A program made the translations under genes and the position numbers. A DNA stretch of 64,000 nucleotides from Pantoea sp. WMus005 (GTDB lineage: Bacteria; Pseudomonadota; Gammaproteobacteria; Enterobacterales; Enterobacteriaceae). The stretch is from assembly GCF_013415305.1 (NCBI RefSeq), contig NZ_JACBXU010000001.1, positions 1,426,001 to 1,490,000 of the forward strand, written 5' to 3'. This document shows positions 26,042 to 36,243 of the stretch, one piece after another; position 1 is the stretch's first letter, and the number at the start of each line of letters is the position of its first letter. The notes below the pieces were generated by a model that saw only the letters and a program-made list of their open reading frames with translations, did not search any database and was not told where the DNA came from.

Positions 26042-26134
26042 GCCGTCATGCTCCCTGACATTTATCTCAGCAACCTTTCTGTCAGGCATCAGGCGCAAAA
26101 CCCTCTCGCGCCTGAAAACCTTGCGACTCAGCCC

Positions 26135-27634
26135 TTACGCATTGTCATTCTTCAGTGAGGGCAGCTTAGAAACCAGACGCAGCGAAACGGTCAGACCTTC
26201 CAGCTGGTAGTGCGGACGCAGGAAGAATTTCGCAGCGTAATAGCCTGGGTTATCTTCCTGCTCTTCCACATTCACCTCGGCAGCGGCCAGCGGCTTGCGG
26301 GACTTGGTCTCCTGCGAGGAGTTAGCCGGATCGCCATCGACGTAGTTCATCACCCAGTCGTTCAGCCAGCGTTCCATCTCATCGCGCTCACGGAAAGAGC
26401 CGATCTTGTCACGCACGATGCACTTCAGGTAATGCGCGAAGCGGCAGCAGGCGAACAGGTAAGGCAGACGCGCGGCCAGACGCGCATTGGCGGTGGCATC
26501 CGCGTCGTGATACTCCATCGGCTTCTGCAGTGACTGCGCACCAATAAAGGCGGCGAAGTCAGAGTTTTTGCGATGCACCAGCGGCATGAAGCCGTTTTTC
26601 GCCAGTTCGGCTTCGCGACGATCGCTGATGGCGATTTCGGTCGGACACTTCATGTCCACGCCGCCGTCGTCACTCGGGAAGGTGTGGCACGGCAGATTTT
26701 CCACTGCTCCGCCCGACTCCACGCCGCGGATCGCCGTGCACCAGCCATACTCTTTAAAGGAGCGGTTGATGTTGGCGGCCATCGCGTAGGCGGCATTGCT
26801 CCACGTGTAGTTGCCGTGATCGGAACCGTCGGTCTGCTCTTCAAAATCGAAGCTGTCGACCGGATTGGTGCGGATGCCATAAGGCAGACGCGCCAGGAAA
26901 CGCGGCATCACCAGACCCAGATAGCGCGCATCTTCCGATTCACGCAGGCTGCGCCAGGCTGCATATTCGGTGTTCTGGAAAATCTTGGTCAAATCGCGTG
27001 GATTCGCCAGCTCCTGCCAGGACTCCATCTGCATCACTTCCGGCGCGGTGCCGGTAATAAACGGACAGTGCGCAGCCGAACCGATACGCGCCATCTCACC
27101 CAGCAGCTCAACATCCTGCGGGCTGTGATCAAAGTAGTAGTCGCCCACCAGGCAGCCAAACGGCTCGCCGCCGAACTGACCATACTCCTGCTCATAAATC
27201 TTTTTGAACAGCGGGCTTTGATCCCAGCCGGCACCCTTGTAACGCTTCAGAGTACGGCCCAGCTCCTGCTTGGAGATGCTCATAAAGCGGATTTTCAGCA
27301 TCTCGTCAGTTTCAGTGTTGTTCACCAGATAGCTCAGACCGCGCCAGGCGCTTTCCAGCGACTGAAACTCCGGATGGTGAATAATCTGGTTCACCTGCTG
27401 TGACAGCTTTTCGTCGATCTCAGCAATCAGCGCCTGAATGGTGCGATAGGCATCGCTGGAGACGGTGACGGTGTTCTCCAGCGCCTGCTGCGCCAGGGTT
27501 TTCACTGCGCTTTCTACCGCCGCGCGTGCCTGATCGCTTTTTGGCCGGAACTCTTTATTCAGCAACGCGCTGAACTCATCCTGACTGAAACTGGCTGCGC
27601 CCTGCGACTGCGGTTGTTGTGAAGTCTGCGTCAT
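26135..27634 (-). CDS. tssC: T6SS sheath large subunit TssC (VipB)
   Basis: The 499-residue sheath protein shows the TssC signatures HHPEFQSLESAWRGLSYLV, GGEPFGCLVGDYYF, PFITGTAPEVM and the C-terminal FFLRPHYQLEGLTVSLRLVS. With TssB it forms the contractile sheath that drives the Hcp tube. Its ATG overlaps the tssB stop by four bases, as is usual for this equimolar pair. Confidence 0.97.
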   Translation of the reverse strand: MTQTSQQPQSQGAASFSQDEFSALLNKEFRPKSDQARAAVESAVKTLAQQALENTVTVSSDAYRTIQALIAEIDEKLSQQVNQIIHHPEFQSLESAWRGLSYLVNNTETDEMLKIRFMSISKQELGRTLKRYKGAGWDQSPLFKKIYEQEYGQFGGEPFGCLVGDYYFDHSPQDVELLGEMARIGSAAHCPFITGTAPEVMQMESWQELANPRDLTKIFQNTEYAAWRSLRESEDARYLGLVMPRFLARLPYGIRTNPVDSFDFEEQTDGSDHGNYTWSNAAYAMAANINRSFKEYGWCTAIRGVESGGAVENLPCHTFPSDDGGVDMKCPTEIAISDRREAELAKNGFMPLVHRKNSDFAAFIGAQSLQKPMEYHDADATANARLAARLPYLFACCRFAHYLKCIVRDKIGSFRERDEMERWLNDWVMNYVDGDPANSSQETKSRKPLAAAEVNVEEQEDNPGYYAAKFFLRPHYQLEGLTVSLRLVSKLPSLKNDNA

Positions 27635-28164
27635 GCCTGTGGCTCCTTACCTTCAGTGGCCTCATCCTGCTTTGGCAGATGGGTCAGGGCCTGCAGCAGT
27701 GTCGGATCCTGCAGCACCTTACCAATCAGCTCTTCCGCACCGTTTTTGCCGTCCATGTAGGTCAGCAGGTTCGCCAGCTGGGTACGCGCTTCCAGCAGCT
27801 TGCTCAGCGGCTCAACGTTACGGGCCACCGCATCCGGCGAGAAGTCATCCATGCTGTCAAAAGTGAGATCGATGTTTAACTTGCCTTCGCCATTCAGGGT
27901 GTTATCCACCTGGAACGCGGCGCGCGGCTTCAGCGCTTTCATGCGCTCATCGAAGTTGTCGATGTCGATCTCAAGGAATTTGCGTTCGTCGATGCCCGGC
28001 TGAGGCTCCAGCGGTTTACCCACCAGATCGGCCAGCACGCCCATCACAAACGGCAGCTGGATTTTGCGTTCCGCGCCATAAATTTCCACGTCATATTCAA
28101 TCTGAACGCGAGGCGCGCGATTGCGGGCAATGAACTTCTGCCCACTGGATTTGCTTGTTGCCAT
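27631..28164 (-). CDS. tssB: T6SS sheath small subunit TssB (VipA)
   Basis: A protein of about 177 residues with the family segments RVQIEYDVEIYGAERKIQLP, FVMGVLADL and FEIDIDNFDERM-like sequence near residue 55. It pairs with TssC and carries the ClpV/TagJ contact. The ATG at 28164 is used because GGAG sits six bases upstream, whereas the first in-frame codon at 28179 leaves that element inside the gene. Confidence 0.95.
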   Translation of the reverse strand: MATSKSSGQKFIARNRAPRVQIEYDVEIYGAERKIQLPFVMGVLADLVGKPLEPQPGIDERKFLEIDIDNFDERMKALKPRAAFQVDNTLNGEGKLNIDLTFDSMDDFSPDAVARNVEPLSKLLEARTQLANLLTYMDGKNGAEELIGKVLQDPTLLQALTHLPKQDEATEGKEPQA

Positions 28165-28243
28165 GGTTTTCTCCATCAATGATGCGCGGATAATGTGTCA
28201 CAGCAGGCGCGCAGGTCCCGCTGTGTGAGTGGGTCACGCCTGC

Positions 28244-29266
28244 TTAGTCGCGACGTCCGAAAATAGTTTCCAGCTGATGAACGCCATCGGGTGCCAGTTC
28301 GCGGATGATCTCCAGGAAGTCGCGCTCGATTAAGCGCTGCACCCGGTCAATCATCAGCGGGGCCGGATGACTCGGCTCATGCTGGGTGAAGTAGAGCTTC
28401 ACTTTTTCCAGCATCAGCTGCGCGTCGGCGCGGGAAGTAAGCTGCACCGTGCGCCAGTCCGCCGCCGCGAGCGGCGTCGCTGCGGTCGCCGCCGGTGCAG
28501 CGGCTTCTGCGGGCTGTTCCGCCACTGCGGTGGGAATCAGCTGGCTGATGTCGGTGGCCTGGCAGCGTTCGGCGATCAGCGCAATCTGCCTGCGCAGCAG
28601 TGCCAGTTCCGGCACCGCAGCGTCGCCCAGCCGTTCGGCCACAGTTTCGCAGATGGTCTGCAGCCGCTCATGAATCTGCAGCACGGCCTCAATGCCGGGC
28701 TGGTCGCCGCGCGCCAGTTCGTCGATCAGACGCGGCAGGCCGCCTGGGTAATCTGCTACTTCGGTTTTGCTGCCGTCGCACAGGGCGGCGGCATCGCGCA
28801 GCGAGATACCGTCAGAGGGATAGCGCAGCAGCCAGCACTGACGCACCGCGCCGCTGAGATCAGTCTTGTCACCCAGCAACGCCAGAGCATTGATACGGTA
28901 GAAGGGATCCTGCTCGCCATACTCTTCCAGGCGGGGCCACAGCGGCTCCCAGTAGAGCAGCAGCGCCTGTTCAATCAGCTTCAGTCCCTGGGCATAGCCC
29001 GGCAGCCCTTTCAGCTCCGTCCAGGCATGCGTCAGCGCCAGCATCACGCGTAAATCTTTGCTGCGGACCAGCAAAGCTATCGCCAGCTTTTCGACTTTGT
29101 TCCAGTCGGCGGGTTCGGCAGGAATAATGGTGTCGCCGAACTGCTGTTCCGCTTTACCGGCGCTGGCCTGCTCCATTGCCTGAAAATCAGCGTCGTACTC
29201 CAGGTTATCGCCGCCGGGATTTTCCTCACTGACCGGAGCCAGCAAAGCCTCAGTGTTCATCGTCAT
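28244..29266 (-). CDS. tssA: T6SS cap/priming protein TssA
   Basis: The product is about 340 residues with the ImpA N-terminal domain (LLAPVSEENPGGDNLEYDADF, and DLRVMLALTHAWTELKGLPG). An Ala-rich linker at about 240-265 is followed by a short C-terminal domain ending in the EIIRELAPDGVHQLETIFG motif. TssA primes tube/sheath polymerisation at the baseplate. Its size fits the short TssA class. The ATG at 29266 has GAGG eight bases upstream, and the longer frame would run into tagF. Confidence 0.92.
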   Translation of the reverse strand: MTMNTEALLAPVSEENPGGDNLEYDADFQAMEQASAGKAEQQFGDTIIPAEPADWNKVEKLAIALLVRSKDLRVMLALTHAWTELKGLPGYAQGLKLIEQALLLYWEPLWPRLEEYGEQDPFYRINALALLGDKTDLSGAVRQCWLLRYPSDGISLRDAAALCDGSKTEVADYPGGLPRLIDELARGDQPGIEAVLQIHERLQTICETVAERLGDAAVPELALLRRQIALIAERCQATDISQLIPTAVAEQPAEAAAPAATAATPLAAADWRTVQLTSRADAQLMLEKVKLYFTQHEPSHPAPLMIDRVQRLIERDFLEIIRELAPDGVHQLETIFGRRD

Positions 29267-29276
29267 GCGTGTCGCC

Positions 29277-29993
29277 TCAGGATTCAAACATCGGGGGATA
29301 AAGTCCGTTTCGTCCCGGCTTTGCCCCACCGGCCGGATCAAACAGCAATGAAAAGAGCTGCGCGGTGAAGTTACCGCTGTGGACCTGGGTATAAAGCGGG
29401 AAACCGTCGCTTTGATTAGTCCACCAGAAACTGGTGTAGAACTGCGGGTCAAAGTTCTCGCCCGGTAACGCCCAGTTCAGCGTCGAGGGCGTGTCGCCAT
29501 GCCCGATGACGTTGAGAATATCCGACGCGTCACCCGCTTCCTGTGGCGGTTGCGGCTGCGGAATGCTGATCAGCGCCTGATCCAGCTGCTCCGGTGACCC
29601 ACCGCCCTGCACTACCCGCAGCAGCGTATTACCCACCTGCTGATACCACTCGCCGGAGCGGGCCAGCAGCGCGGGCGACCACTCGGCGGGGGTAAAGTGG
29701 CGCAGCGCGCAGAGCGGATAGTTACGTCCTACGCTGTCACGTGCGGCGATCAGGCAGCCCATCTGGATCAGCTGACTGCCCAGCATCGGCGGTACCACAA
29801 AATTCCAGACCGGCGCGTTGAGGAACGGGCGCGACGGGGCGTTTTCACTCTCCTGGCTGCTCTGCCAGTGATGCAGGCCCACCTGAAACCAGCTGGACCA
29901 TTGGCGATAGAGCACGTCAGGAAAGCGGCGCTTCACAAAGTCACCTGCGCTGGGCAATTTGCCGTACCAGCAGGGTGCAGCGTAATGAGTCAT
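29277..29993 (-). CDS. tagF: T6SS post-translational repressor TagF
   Basis: The 238-residue protein begins with the TagF hallmark WYGKLPSAGDFVKRRFP, then WSSWFQVGLHHWQ and a C-terminal SFWWTNQSDGFPLYTQ segment. TagF binds the FHA protein and holds the T6SS off independently of the phosphorylation switch. Its presence together with ppkA, pppA and tagH points to two layers of control. It follows tssM by 14 bases and precedes tssA by 10. Confidence 0.93.
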   Translation of the reverse strand: MTHYAAPCWYGKLPSAGDFVKRRFPDVLYRQWSSWFQVGLHHWQSSQESENAPSRPFLNAPVWNFVVPPMLGSQLIQMGCLIAARDSVGRNYPLCALRHFTPAEWSPALLARSGEWYQQVGNTLLRVVQGGGSPEQLDQALISIPQPQPPQEAGDASDILNVIGHGDTPSTLNWALPGENFDPQFYTSFWWTNQSDGFPLYTQVHSGNFTAQLFSLLFDPAGGAKPGRNGLYPPMFES

Positions 29994-30007
29994 TGTCGGG
30001 TCCTGTT

Positions 30008-33000
30008 TCAGGGGCAGCTAAAGCCGGGAAGCTGGAACGGGTTACGAATGCTGCCTGGGGTAAACGACAGCGTGACCTGATGACCTTCCACGCTGAACGT
30101 AGCTTCGCGGGTCAGGCCGCCTGCAGCGGTAACCCGGGCGCGGTCAAAGAAGCGATTGAGCGCCCAGGGGCCGCTGGTGACCAGCGTCGACGTAGTGCCG
30201 TTGGTCAGGCCCAGCTGCATCCGCACCTGGCTGGTGCCGCCAGGGCCAGGCCAGCTGACCATCTGCACTGCCTGCGGCCCGTGGCTGTAACGTAATTGCT
30301 GTCCATCCACATCCAGCGTCAGATTAAGAATGTCGTTGTCCATTTTTACGGTGCGCAGCGTGACGCGGAAGCCTGGCGTGGTTGCGCCGTTGGCAAAGAA
30401 CGCATCGCGAATCGACTGTGCCTGCTGGAAAGGACGAAGCAGCGCTTCGCCGCCCGGCAGCGTTTTACCGTCAATACCCGGCGTAAAGCGCCATGCCGTG
30501 TTGGTGGTATCGACTTTGCTGGCCAGGTTGTCGCGGAAGAAGCTGTCCATCATGCCGCTGCCGGGCGCAAACATCCGGGCCAGATCGTCTGGGGTGACTT
30601 CACTGCGCGCGGAGCGAACCAGCGGATAACGACCGGCGATCGCCTGACGACAGAAGCTGCCCACTTCCATCGTGATGCGTTTACGGACGTTATCCATATC
30701 GCGTCGCTGTGCATCGCTGCTGGCCCCGACCGCCATGCTGGAAACCATATTCTGCAGCGAACCGGGCAGACGTCCGGCGCTGGCCTGAAGGCGACTGATC
30801 GCATCGCTGGCCGGTGGCGGCATCCCGCTGTTGGCGGCATCCTGCACCGCCGTGAGGTAGCGATAGAGATCGTCAATCTGGTGCAGGAAATCATCCACCG
30901 CCAGCACCTTGCTGCCCTGCTGCAACGGCTGCGCCAGCTCAAGCACGGGCGCAAAATGCACGGCAACCGCCTGTTCCGGAGACACCTGCGCTGCCGCCTG
31001 TCCACGCGCCGCCGCCGCGTCGGGCGAGGTAAACAGCGCTTCAAGGGTGCGGGTGGCGCTGTTATCCGACGGTTTTGCCGCCTGCGCGGTTTTCTCGTCG
31101 GGTTGTGCCCGGTTCAGTGTCAGCAGGTTACTGAGATTAATCACCAGCTGGCGCAGCGGCGAGTGGTTGCCCGACAGCAGACGCGCGGTGTTGATACGTT
31201 GGGAAAGATCAGCGCTGCTGTTAAGCTGGATATCGCTCAGAAACTGCTCCCACTGGCGGATATAGTCCTGCACATAGAGCTGGCGCACCGCGAGATCGGT
31301 CTGCTCACTTTTCTGTTGCGGCGCAGCACCGCCAAGTACCCAGAGGTCATCCTGATAGAGTGCCTGCGTCACCGGGGCAATCTGCTTATCCACATGCTGC
31401 CAGTAGCCATCCGGGGTATAGAGACCGGACACACCGTCATTCACCGATTTACCGCTTTTGCGGGAAAACACCAGCTCGCTCTGAGGGCCGCCCAGCGCCG
31501 CCAGCGTCACCGGCTGCAGGCTGTCGCTGCGTGAAAGCAGGCGCTTCAGCCGCCCATAGACCCGCTGTGACAGCGGCATCTGATTAATCAGCGCCTGCTC
31601 GCGCTTTACCAGCGCGTCATCCTTCGCATACGGCGAGGAGTGAATCTGCGTCTCCAGCAACTGTTGCAGATGCCACGCCAGCTGTTTCACCTGTTGCTGT
31701 GTAACGTTCTGCGGCAGCTCACGCGAGAGATTCAGCATCAGCCAGGCCTGCAGGAATTTGCCATCGTAGTGCTTCGGCTGATAGAGCATCTGATACGCCT
31801 TAAGCGCTTCATAGCTGTAGTCAGCGTCGCTGCCCGTGTCATTGCGCAGCCAGCGGGTGATGTTCTGCGCCACCTGCGGCAACAGCAGCTGTTTCAGTGC
31901 TTTGTCATAGAGTGCACGGGTCGCATCGCTGACCTCAGTACCACGATATAGCCCCATACGGCGCGTCAGCGGTGGAGAGTCCAGCGAGAAGTCGGCGCTT
32001 TCCGGCAGATGCAGCAGGGTGTTGAGATACGGCACCAGCGCAAAGAGATCGCCATTGACCTGCTGCTGAAGCTGATCGCCGAGTTGCTCAACCTGCGGCC
32101 CTTTAGCGGCCATCTCCTGAAGATAGGCTTTGTTCTTGCTGTAGCTGGTAAGCCACAGTCCGCCTGCCACCAGTAACAGCACCAGCAGCGCCAGATACCC
32201 CGACCAAAATCCGGCGCGATTGCGCAGCTCCCACCAGCGATTGCTGCCTGCCAGACCCGACTCCTGGAAAATCACATTTTCCAGCACCCCTTTCAGGAAG
32301 AAGCTCTGGCCTTTGTTCTGCGGAATCGGTGACTCTTTATTGACCTGATCCCAGCCTCCCGACTCGCCCGCCTGCTGACCCGGCAGATTCAGTGCGCGGT
32401 TCAGCTCGCCCATCACCCGGTCAAACGGCAGCCCTTCCTGGGTGCCACTGGCAAAGTAGATGCCGCGTGGTGCGAACTGGGTTTCAAAATCGGAGCGGGC
32501 AAACAGCGTATCGAGCGCGTCTGCCAGTAACGGACGTAACGCCGCAAACTCCTGCGGGAAGAGATAACTTTCGGCCCGAGCCTGGGCGTCACTCTCCGTC
32601 AGCAGACGATCGGCCAGTCCGGCATCGAGTCGCTGTTGCAGCAGTGAATACTCCTGCTGGAACTGGCTGTTCAGCTCGAAATCGGCGGCGGATGCCTTCG
32701 CCCATGGAAAGGTGAATCCCCAGATTTGTTCGCGCTGAGCTTTGTCCAGCGAGGCGAAGTAGCTGCGGAAGCCTTTGAGCAGGTCAGCTTTGGTGACCAG
32801 CACATAGACCGGGAAACGGATGCCGAGACGATCGTGCAGCTCCATCAGACGCTGACGCAGCGCCAGCGCCTGGTTGCGCAGTGCCTCGGGCGACTGGCTC
32901 AGCAGATCGGAGACGCTCAGGGTGACGATGACACCGTTAATCGGCTGACGTCCGCGATATTTACGCAGCAGGTCGAGGAAATGATGCCATTCGCTGGCAT

Positions 33001-33637
33001 CGCGATCCTGCTGACTCTCCTGAGTGCTGTAGCGCCCGGCGGTATCGAGCAGCACCGCGTCATTGGTGAACCACCAGTCGCAATTGCGGGTGCCGCCAAT
33101 ACCGCGCAGCGCCGACTTGCCGAACTTGTCCGCCAGCGGAAACTGCAGGCCGGAGTTGACCAGTGCCGTGGTTTTACCGGCACCGGGTGCGCCGATGATC
33201 ATGTACCACGGCAGCTGATAGAGATACTGGCGGCCAAAGCGCTGCGCCCAGAACGGCGTGCCCTTGCTGCTGTGGCGCTGGAAATGCGCCTTTTTCAGCA
33301 TCTCCGTGGCTTCCGAGAAACGCCCTGCCAGCACCTGCTCCTCGCTGGTCAGACGCTGACGATCGGCTTCCGGCGCATCGCTTTTGCCGGTTTCCAGGCT
33401 CGACATCAGCTTGCGGTTGAGCCAGAAATTGTAGATACGCGGAATCGCCTGACCCAGGCCCCAGACCAGATAGAGCAGCGCGATACTGATCATCCGGTTC
33501 TGCTCTGGCTCAAGCGGACGCGAATCAACGATAGAGAAGACCGGGCCAATCACCCAGATAATAAATGAGAGCGCGGTGATGCCGACAAAGCCCCACGCCA
33601 GGCGACTGGTCAGCACCGCAAACAGAATATTCAGCAT
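30008..33637 (-). CDS. tssM: T6SS inner-membrane channel protein TssM (IcmF)
   Basis: The 1,209-residue protein has two N-terminal membrane helices, a cytoplasmic NTPase domain with a complete Walker A (GAPGAGKTTALVNSG), a third helix near residue 470 and a large periplasmic domain that ends in beta sandwiches. It forms the trans-envelope complex with TssL and the lipoprotein TssJ. The intact P-loop places it among the ATP-binding TssM proteins. Confidence 0.96.
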   Translation of the reverse strand: MLNILFAVLTSRLAWGFVGITALSFIIWVIGPVFSIVDSRPLEPEQNRMISIALLYLVWGLGQAIPRIYNFWLNRKLMSSLETGKSDAPEADRQRLTSEEQVLAGRFSEATEMLKKAHFQRHSSKGTPFWAQRFGRQYLYQLPWYMIIGAPGAGKTTALVNSGLQFPLADKFGKSALRGIGGTRNCDWWFTNDAVLLDTAGRYSTQESQQDRDASEWHHFLDLLRKYRGRQPINGVIVTLSVSDLLSQSPEALRNQALALRQRLMELHDRLGIRFPVYVLVTKADLLKGFRSYFASLDKAQREQIWGFTFPWAKASAADFELNSQFQQEYSLLQQRLDAGLADRLLTESDAQARAESYLFPQEFAALRPLLADALDTLFARSDFETQFAPRGIYFASGTQEGLPFDRVMGELNRALNLPGQQAGESGGWDQVNKESPIPQNKGQSFFLKGVLENVIFQESGLAGSNRWWELRNRAGFWSGYLALLVLLLVAGGLWLTSYSKNKAYLQEMAAKGPQVEQLGDQLQQQVNGDLFALVPYLNTLLHLPESADFSLDSPPLTRRMGLYRGTEVSDATRALYDKALKQLLLPQVAQNITRWLRNDTGSDADYSYEALKAYQMLYQPKHYDGKFLQAWLMLNLSRELPQNVTQQQVKQLAWHLQQLLETQIHSSPYAKDDALVKREQALINQMPLSQRVYGRLKRLLSRSDSLQPVTLAALGGPQSELVFSRKSGKSVNDGVSGLYTPDGYWQHVDKQIAPVTQALYQDDLWVLGGAAPQQKSEQTDLAVRQLYVQDYIRQWEQFLSDIQLNSSADLSQRINTARLLSGNHSPLRQLVINLSNLLTLNRAQPDEKTAQAAKPSDNSATRTLEALFTSPDAAAARGQAAAQVSPEQAVAVHFAPVLELAQPLQQGSKVLAVDDFLHQIDDLYRYLTAVQDAANSGMPPPASDAISRLQASAGRLPGSLQNMVSSMAVGASSDAQRRDMDNVRKRITMEVGSFCRQAIAGRYPLVRSARSEVTPDDLARMFAPGSGMMDSFFRDNLASKVDTTNTAWRFTPGIDGKTLPGGEALLRPFQQAQSIRDAFFANGATTPGFRVTLRTVKMDNDILNLTLDVDGQQLRYSHGPQAVQMVSWPGPGGTSQVRMQLGLTNGTTSTLVTSGPWALNRFFDRARVTAAGGLTREATFSVEGHQVTLSFTPGSIRNPFQLPGFSCP

Positions 33638-33640
33638 GGA

Positions 33641-34879
33641 TCAGTTCCCTCTCGCCAGGCCGTTGAGTTCAGCATGCGTCGCATCCGGCGCCACCAGCAG
33701 TGTGATTTCAACGCGACGGTTACGTGCGCGATTTTCTGCGCTGTTGTTCGGCACCAGCGGATTACTTTCGCCGCGCCCTTCCGCTTTCACCCGTGACGGC
33801 TGAGCCAGTTGCTGTTGCAGCAGGGACTGCACCGACCGCGCGCGCGCCAGTGAGAGTTCAAAGTTGGAGGCGAAGCGTGCGCTGCGGATCGGTACGTTAT
33901 CGCTGTAACCAATCACCTGAATCTGGCCGCTGACGTTGTTCATGGCGGCGGCGATGCGCTGGATCACGTCAACATAACGTCCGCGCACCTCGGTAGCCGC
34001 CGAGGCAAACAGTCCATCCCCTTTCAGTGTCACCACGCTGCGATCCGCTTCGTCACGCACGGCCACCAGCCCGGCATCGATTTCCGGTTTCAGGAAGGCG
34101 CGCAGGTTGAGCGTAGCGGGCGGTGGCGGCGCAGGATTACCGATCTTCACTTCCGGTAGTGCCGTCTGATAGATGCGGGCCAGCACCGGCGAGGTGTAAT
34201 CGCCCAGACGCCAGTTGAGCACGATATAGAACAGGCAGGCTGCCAGCCCGGCGACTGCGGCGCAGGCCCACAGCGGGATCATCGGTCGCCACAGCTTGCG
34301 CAATACCGGCTGATCGGTGGGATGCGGTGACAGCGCCGCCGCGTAACTGCCGCGCACGCTTCTGATCATCTGCAGCAGACGCTGTTTGATGGTCTCCAGC
34401 TGCGAGCGGCCATTGTCCAGCACCCGATAGCGGCCTTCGAACCCCAGCAGCAGACAGAAGTAGATCAGCTCCAGCATCAGAATGTGACGCCTTGGGTTCT
34501 GCGACAGCTTGGCCAGTAGCTGGAAAAACTTCTCGCCACCCCAGGTTTCGTTGTGAAAAGTCACCAGCAAGCCGTTGCTGGTCCAGACGCCGCGACTGCC
34601 CCACGGCGTCAGCGCCGCCGCCTCATCCAGCGCGGTACAAAGGCAGTAACGCGCGCCGATGATCACTTCGTAGCCGAGACCGGACTGCTGGCAGCTCAGC
34701 TCGAAGCGGCGAATCTGGTCGATCAGTTGCTGGCGCAGTTGCGCCGGGTCTTCGTGCGACACCGAATGGCGGATCTGTGGAATCGCGTTAATCAGGGGGT
34801 TAGCCGCCGCGACCAGCACATTCTGGTGGCTGGCATCGGGCGCAAGATCGCTGTGTGATTTTTGTTGTTCCTGCATCAT
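33641..34879 (-). CDS. tssL: T6SS membrane protein TssL with OmpA-type domain
   Basis: A 412-residue protein. The DotU/TssL cytoplasmic domain (about 30-200; GARYCLCTALDEAAALTPWG) is followed by one membrane helix (about 212-232). The periplasmic C-terminus is an OmpA/MotB-type peptidoglycan-binding domain (IQVIGYSDNVPIRSARFASNFELSLARA, quoted here only by its first residues IQVIGYSDN and the NFELSLARA helix). It is an evolved TssL that anchors the membrane complex to the cell wall by itself. Tandem ATGs at 34879 and 34876 leave the start uncertain by one residue. Confidence 0.95.
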   Translation of the reverse strand: MMQEQQKSHSDLAPDASHQNVLVAAANPLINAIPQIRHSVSHEDPAQLRQQLIDQIRRFELSCQQSGLGYEVIIGARYCLCTALDEAAALTPWGSRGVWTSNGLLVTFHNETWGGEKFFQLLAKLSQNPRRHILMLELIYFCLLLGFEGRYRVLDNGRSQLETIKQRLLQMIRSVRGSYAAALSPHPTDQPVLRKLWRPMIPLWACAAVAGLAACLFYIVLNWRLGDYTSPVLARIYQTALPEVKIGNPAPPPPATLNLRAFLKPEIDAGLVAVRDEADRSVVTLKGDGLFASAATEVRGRYVDVIQRIAAAMNNVSGQIQVIGYSDNVPIRSARFASNFELSLARARSVQSLLQQQLAQPSRVKAEGRGESNPLVPNNSAENRARNRRVEITLLVAPDATHAELNGLARGN

Positions 34880-34896
34880 GCTGCGTGCTCAGTTTA

Positions 34897-36243
34897 TTAT
34901 TCTGACTGACTGCGGATGGCCCAGAACTCCATGTTCAGGCCAGGAAACTCACCGGCAAGATGCAGCGCAAAAGCGCCCGAGCGCTCCATCTCTTTCCATA
35001 GCTCGCTGTTCTTATCCAGTTCGAAATAGCTGTATCCGGCATGCCACGGTATCTGCGGCGGCGCGCCGGGCATCGCCCGAAGTGCCAGACCCGGCAGCTG
35101 CAGCTGCACCAGATCGCGGATTTTGCTGACCGGCGCGACTTTCATCTGCGCAGGGAAATGGGTTTTGAGCGTGTCAGCCGGCACACTGGCTTTTACCGCC
35201 AGCACAAAGCCAAACTCATGCACCATGCTGCTCTCCGGCACGGTGGCAACATTCAGGCCGTGGGAACGCTGAATCAGCGGTAGCTGAATCGCGCTCTCTT
35301 CCATCACCTGCGACAGTCCCTGGCGCAGTAGCAGCGACAGGCGGCTGAAGCAGCTGTGCAGATCGTCATGATCGTAGAGCGGCAGTAAATCCGGTGCGCG
35401 GGCGGGTGTCCAGGTGCTGAGCTCCGCCGCCAGTTGCAGCCAGTGGCTGTAGAGCGTTTCAGGATGGAGCAGAGGCAAATGTTGCAGATGGCTGTGCAGG
35501 CCAAGCTGACGATTGAGCAGTGCCAGCAGCATAAAATCGACCATATCGGCGCTGTTGAAACGACCGGTGCCAGGCGCGCGCTGACTCAGCTGCTGGCTGC
35601 GTTGCTGGATCAGCCCGTGCAGATCGTTAAACATGTTCTGCAGCGGACGGCTGCTGTTCAGGGTCAGCATCGGCGGGATATAGTCGCTGTCGAGCCGGAT
35701 GTGGTTGTCGCTGCGTTTTTCAATCACCTGCGCCACGCCCATTGCGGTCCATTCAGCGGTCAGATCCTGTTCCAGCATCAGCCGCAGGCGCAGCTTTCCG
35801 AACTGCACCGTGGCGCTGCCTACTGCCTGGGCGTTGTCATCTTCCACGTCCGCTTCCCAGGCGAGATAGCGCGCCAGAGAATCCTGCGACTCTTTGAAGG
35901 CGACCGCTTCGCGGCCATTGCGCCGGGCCGGTATCGCCAGCACCACTTTGCTCCGGTCAACAGAAGCCGGCAGATCCAGCGGCGCCGGGCCATGCTGCGG
36001 CTGGCTGAAGGAGAAAAACGTGCCGTCTGGCAGACAGCCGCTGGCCGCGCTTAGCGCCAGTTTTCCCTGACGCAGCAGCGCTTCATCGAACTCCAGATCG
36101 TAAAAGCCCCATGTGTAGGCGCGCTGTGACTGGCCCCACTCACGCAGGGTGCTGAGAAGATAATTTTCTGACTGCTGGAAATGGTGAGGACGCAGAAACA
36201 TCCCCTCGGTCCAGACTACCTTTTCGGCTCTGTTCATAGACAT
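34897..36243 (-). CDS. tssK: T6SS baseplate-membrane connector TssK
   Basis: A protein of about 448 residues with the TssK start KVVWTEGMFLRPHHFQQ and the family pattern through YTWGFYDLEFDEALL. The C-terminal domain ends NMEFWAIRSQSE. TssK trimers join the TssF/TssG wedges to the TssL/TssM complex. An ATG at 36243 overlaps the tssJ stop by one base (TGATG), which favours it over the GTG three bases earlier. Confidence 0.95.
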   Translation of the reverse strand: MSMNRAEKVVWTEGMFLRPHHFQQSENYLLSTLREWGQSQRAYTWGFYDLEFDEALLRQGKLALSAASGCLPDGTFFSFSQPQHGPAPLDLPASVDRSKVVLAIPARRNGREAVAFKESQDSLARYLAWEADVEDDNAQAVGSATVQFGKLRLRLMLEQDLTAEWTAMGVAQVIEKRSDNHIRLDSDYIPPMLTLNSSRPLQNMFNDLHGLIQQRSQQLSQRAPGTGRFNSADMVDFMLLALLNRQLGLHSHLQHLPLLHPETLYSHWLQLAAELSTWTPARAPDLLPLYDHDDLHSCFSRLSLLLRQGLSQVMEESAIQLPLIQRSHGLNVATVPESSMVHEFGFVLAVKASVPADTLKTHFPAQMKVAPVSKIRDLVQLQLPGLALRAMPGAPPQIPWHAGYSYFELDKNSELWKEMERSGAFALHLAGEFPGLNMEFWAIRSQSE